From NCBI RefSeq assembly GCF_000756385.1, contig NZ_JNFC01000002.1:1-64000 (forward strand): a DNA stretch of 64,000 nt. The letters run 5' to 3'. Source of the DNA: Sphingopyxis sp. LC363. Its GTDB lineage: Bacteria; Pseudomonadota; Alphaproteobacteria; Sphingomonadales; Sphingomonadaceae. The position numbers and the translations under genes were made by a program. This document shows positions 63,177 to 64,000 of this stretch, one piece after another. The notes beneath the pieces are model-generated. The model saw only the letters and a program-made list of their open reading frames with translations, was not told the origin of the DNA and searched no databases. The first letter of the stretch is position 1; every line of letters starts with the position of its first letter.

Positions 63177-64000
63177 TCATCTCCCTGGCACGAGGGCTGT
63201 TGGCATGGGTGTGCCTGCGATCGCCGCCTGAATATTGGCAACCGCCATCGCGAATAGCGCGCCGAGGTTCTCCTGTGTGTGCGATATCTCGTGATTGGTC
63301 AGAATTGCGCCGGGAAGATCGCGGAGGGGGCTTGCGGCGGGCAAGGGCTCGGTGACGAAAACGTCCAGAGCGATCGGTCCGAGATGAGCGACCACCTCGG
63401 GGTCGGCCAGAGCCGTTTCATCGACGATCGCGCCGCGGGAAAGATTGATGAGAATCGCGCCCGGTTTCATCGCCAGCAATCTTGAGCGTGACAGAAGATT
63501 GTCGGTGTCCGGCGTCAGCGGCAGCAGCGGCAGGACAACATCGCTTTCGGCGAGCAGCGTGTCGAGATCGCACTGTTCGAAGGCCGAAGAAGGGGCAACC
63601 TTCGAGCGATTGTTGAGCAAGATGCGGGTGTTCCAGCCGCTCAGCCGTTCGATCAAGGCTCTGGCGATATTGCCATGGCCGATGATCCCGACGGTTTTGC
63701 CCTTCAGCATGCGTGCGCGCGGTGGCCCGGTTCGGGTTTCGCCGCGGCGCAGCCGCTCTTCGGCATCGCGAACCGCGTAAAGCGACGTCAACATGAAGAG
63801 CATGGCTGCTTCAGCGACGGACTCGAAATTCTCGGCGACGCGACCATTGGCGAAGGCGATCCCGCGATGATGCGCCGCGTCGACGTCGATGCCTTCATAG
63901 CCGAGCGACGGCGTGATAATTGCCCTGAGTCCGGGCGCTGCATCCATTTCGGCTCCGCCACAGGGAACCCCGAACGAAACGAGGATTTGCGTTTCGCTCC
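63177..64000 (-). CDS. D-isomer-specific 2-hydroxyacid dehydrogenase, N-terminus cut by window
   Basis: The frame is open to the window edge; codons upstream of the ATG at 63947 (ILVSFGVPCGGAE) read as protein, so the start is outside the window. The NAD-binding domain is GIIGHGNIARALIERL. The catalytic Arg is in LINLSRGAIVDE, Glu in FVTEPLP and His in LTNHEISHTQEN. It converts a 2-hydroxyacid and 2-oxoacid and is convergent with the SMR gene. It may tie into the hydroxyacid branch of the cluster. Confidence 0.92.
   Translation of the reverse strand, partial: SETQILVSFGVPCGGAEMDAAPGLRAIITPSLGYEGIDVDAAHHRGIAFANGRVAENFESVAEAAMLFMLTSLYAVRDAEERLRRGETRTGPPRARMLKGKTVGIIGHGNIARALIERLSGWNTRILLNNRSKVAPSSAFEQCDLDTLLAESDVVLPLLPLTPDTDNLLSRSRLLAMKPGAILINLSRGAIVDETALADPEVVAHLGPIALDVFVTEPLPAASPLRDLPGAILTNHEISHTQENLGALFAMAVANIQAAIAGTPMPTALVPGR

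Noticed and set aside
42766..64000. Right attachment site (second copy of tRNA-Tyr 3' end)
   Set aside because: I looked for the end of the tRNA sequence (gaatccagccctgtccacca) in the later part of the window and saw no copy by eye; a computed search would be decisive.
1..64000. CRISPR array, rRNA operon, insertion sequences
   Set aside because: No regularly spaced direct repeats, no rRNA-like stretches and no transposase genes with terminal repeats were seen.

Overview
The window is high-GC alphaproteobacterial DNA, most likely chromosomal sequence of a sphingomonad (Sphingopyxis, Sphingobium or Sphingomonas type). The assignment rests on gene families (MucR regulator, Ti-type TraA/TraC/TraD, DUF736, a trigger factor with a lysine/alanine-rich tail, a subclass B3 metallo-beta-lactamase of the Glu variant) and on large GC-rich palindromic intergenic repeats. 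It is inferred from protein resemblance only; there is no rRNA in the window.

Region 1 (1-29.5 kb) is core chromosome. It holds a B3 metallo-beta-lactamase divergent from a LysR regulator. Next comes a ParA/ribbon-helix-helix-like cassette flanked by two SPOR-domain proteins, then pyrB with a dihydroorotase homologue that lacks its metal ligands, then ruvX. The gatCAB amidotransferase operon follows, with an extra small gene between gatA and gatB. After that are two secreted amidohydrolases, a three-gene secreted-protein/M48-peptidase operon, tRNA-Leu(TAG), tig, an AlkA-type glycosylase, a 2Fe-2S ferredoxin and rlmB.

Region 2 (29.5-42.8 kb) is an integrated mobile element whose left edge is the 3' end of tRNA-Tyr(GTA). 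Directly behind it is a tyrosine integrase. Then comes a visibly AT-rich two-gene insert: a DGQHR/DUF262-like ParB-fold protein and a protein with a HEPN RNase motif, preceded by an 11-G tract. This pair is the best candidate here for an undescribed defence or toxin system. The rest is a typical sphingomonad/rhizobial conjugative backbone: DUF736, AlpA-like regulator, ArdC-like antirestriction protein, sigma-like HTH protein, nucleotidyltransferase-HEPN fusion, MucR regulator, lipocalin, traC/traD and a divergent TraA relaxase-helicase, then DUF6118. No coupling protein, no type IV secretion genes and no right attachment site were found.

Region 3 (42.8 kb to the end) is a catabolic cluster, possibly cargo of the same element. 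It contains a cytochrome P450 with a ferredoxin reductase and a Rieske-type ferredoxin, an aldo/keto reductase and two NTF2-like proteins. It also has an FMN alpha-hydroxyacid oxidase, an FAD D-2-hydroxyacid dehydrogenase-like protein, a GST, a single-chain indolepyruvate ferredoxin oxidoreductase, an aldehyde dehydrogenase, an SDR and an EthD protein. Transport is covered by a TonB-dependent receptor, an MFS and an SMR transporter, and control by an AraC regulator. A 2-hydroxyacid dehydrogenase runs off the window end. Many genes overlap by 4-8 bases, so the run 52.7-62.8 kb looks like one operon. A coherent reading is uptake, P450 oxidation, oxidation to a 2-hydroxyacid and 2-oxoacid, then oxidative decarboxylation to an acyl-CoA. 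The substrate cannot be read from the sequence.
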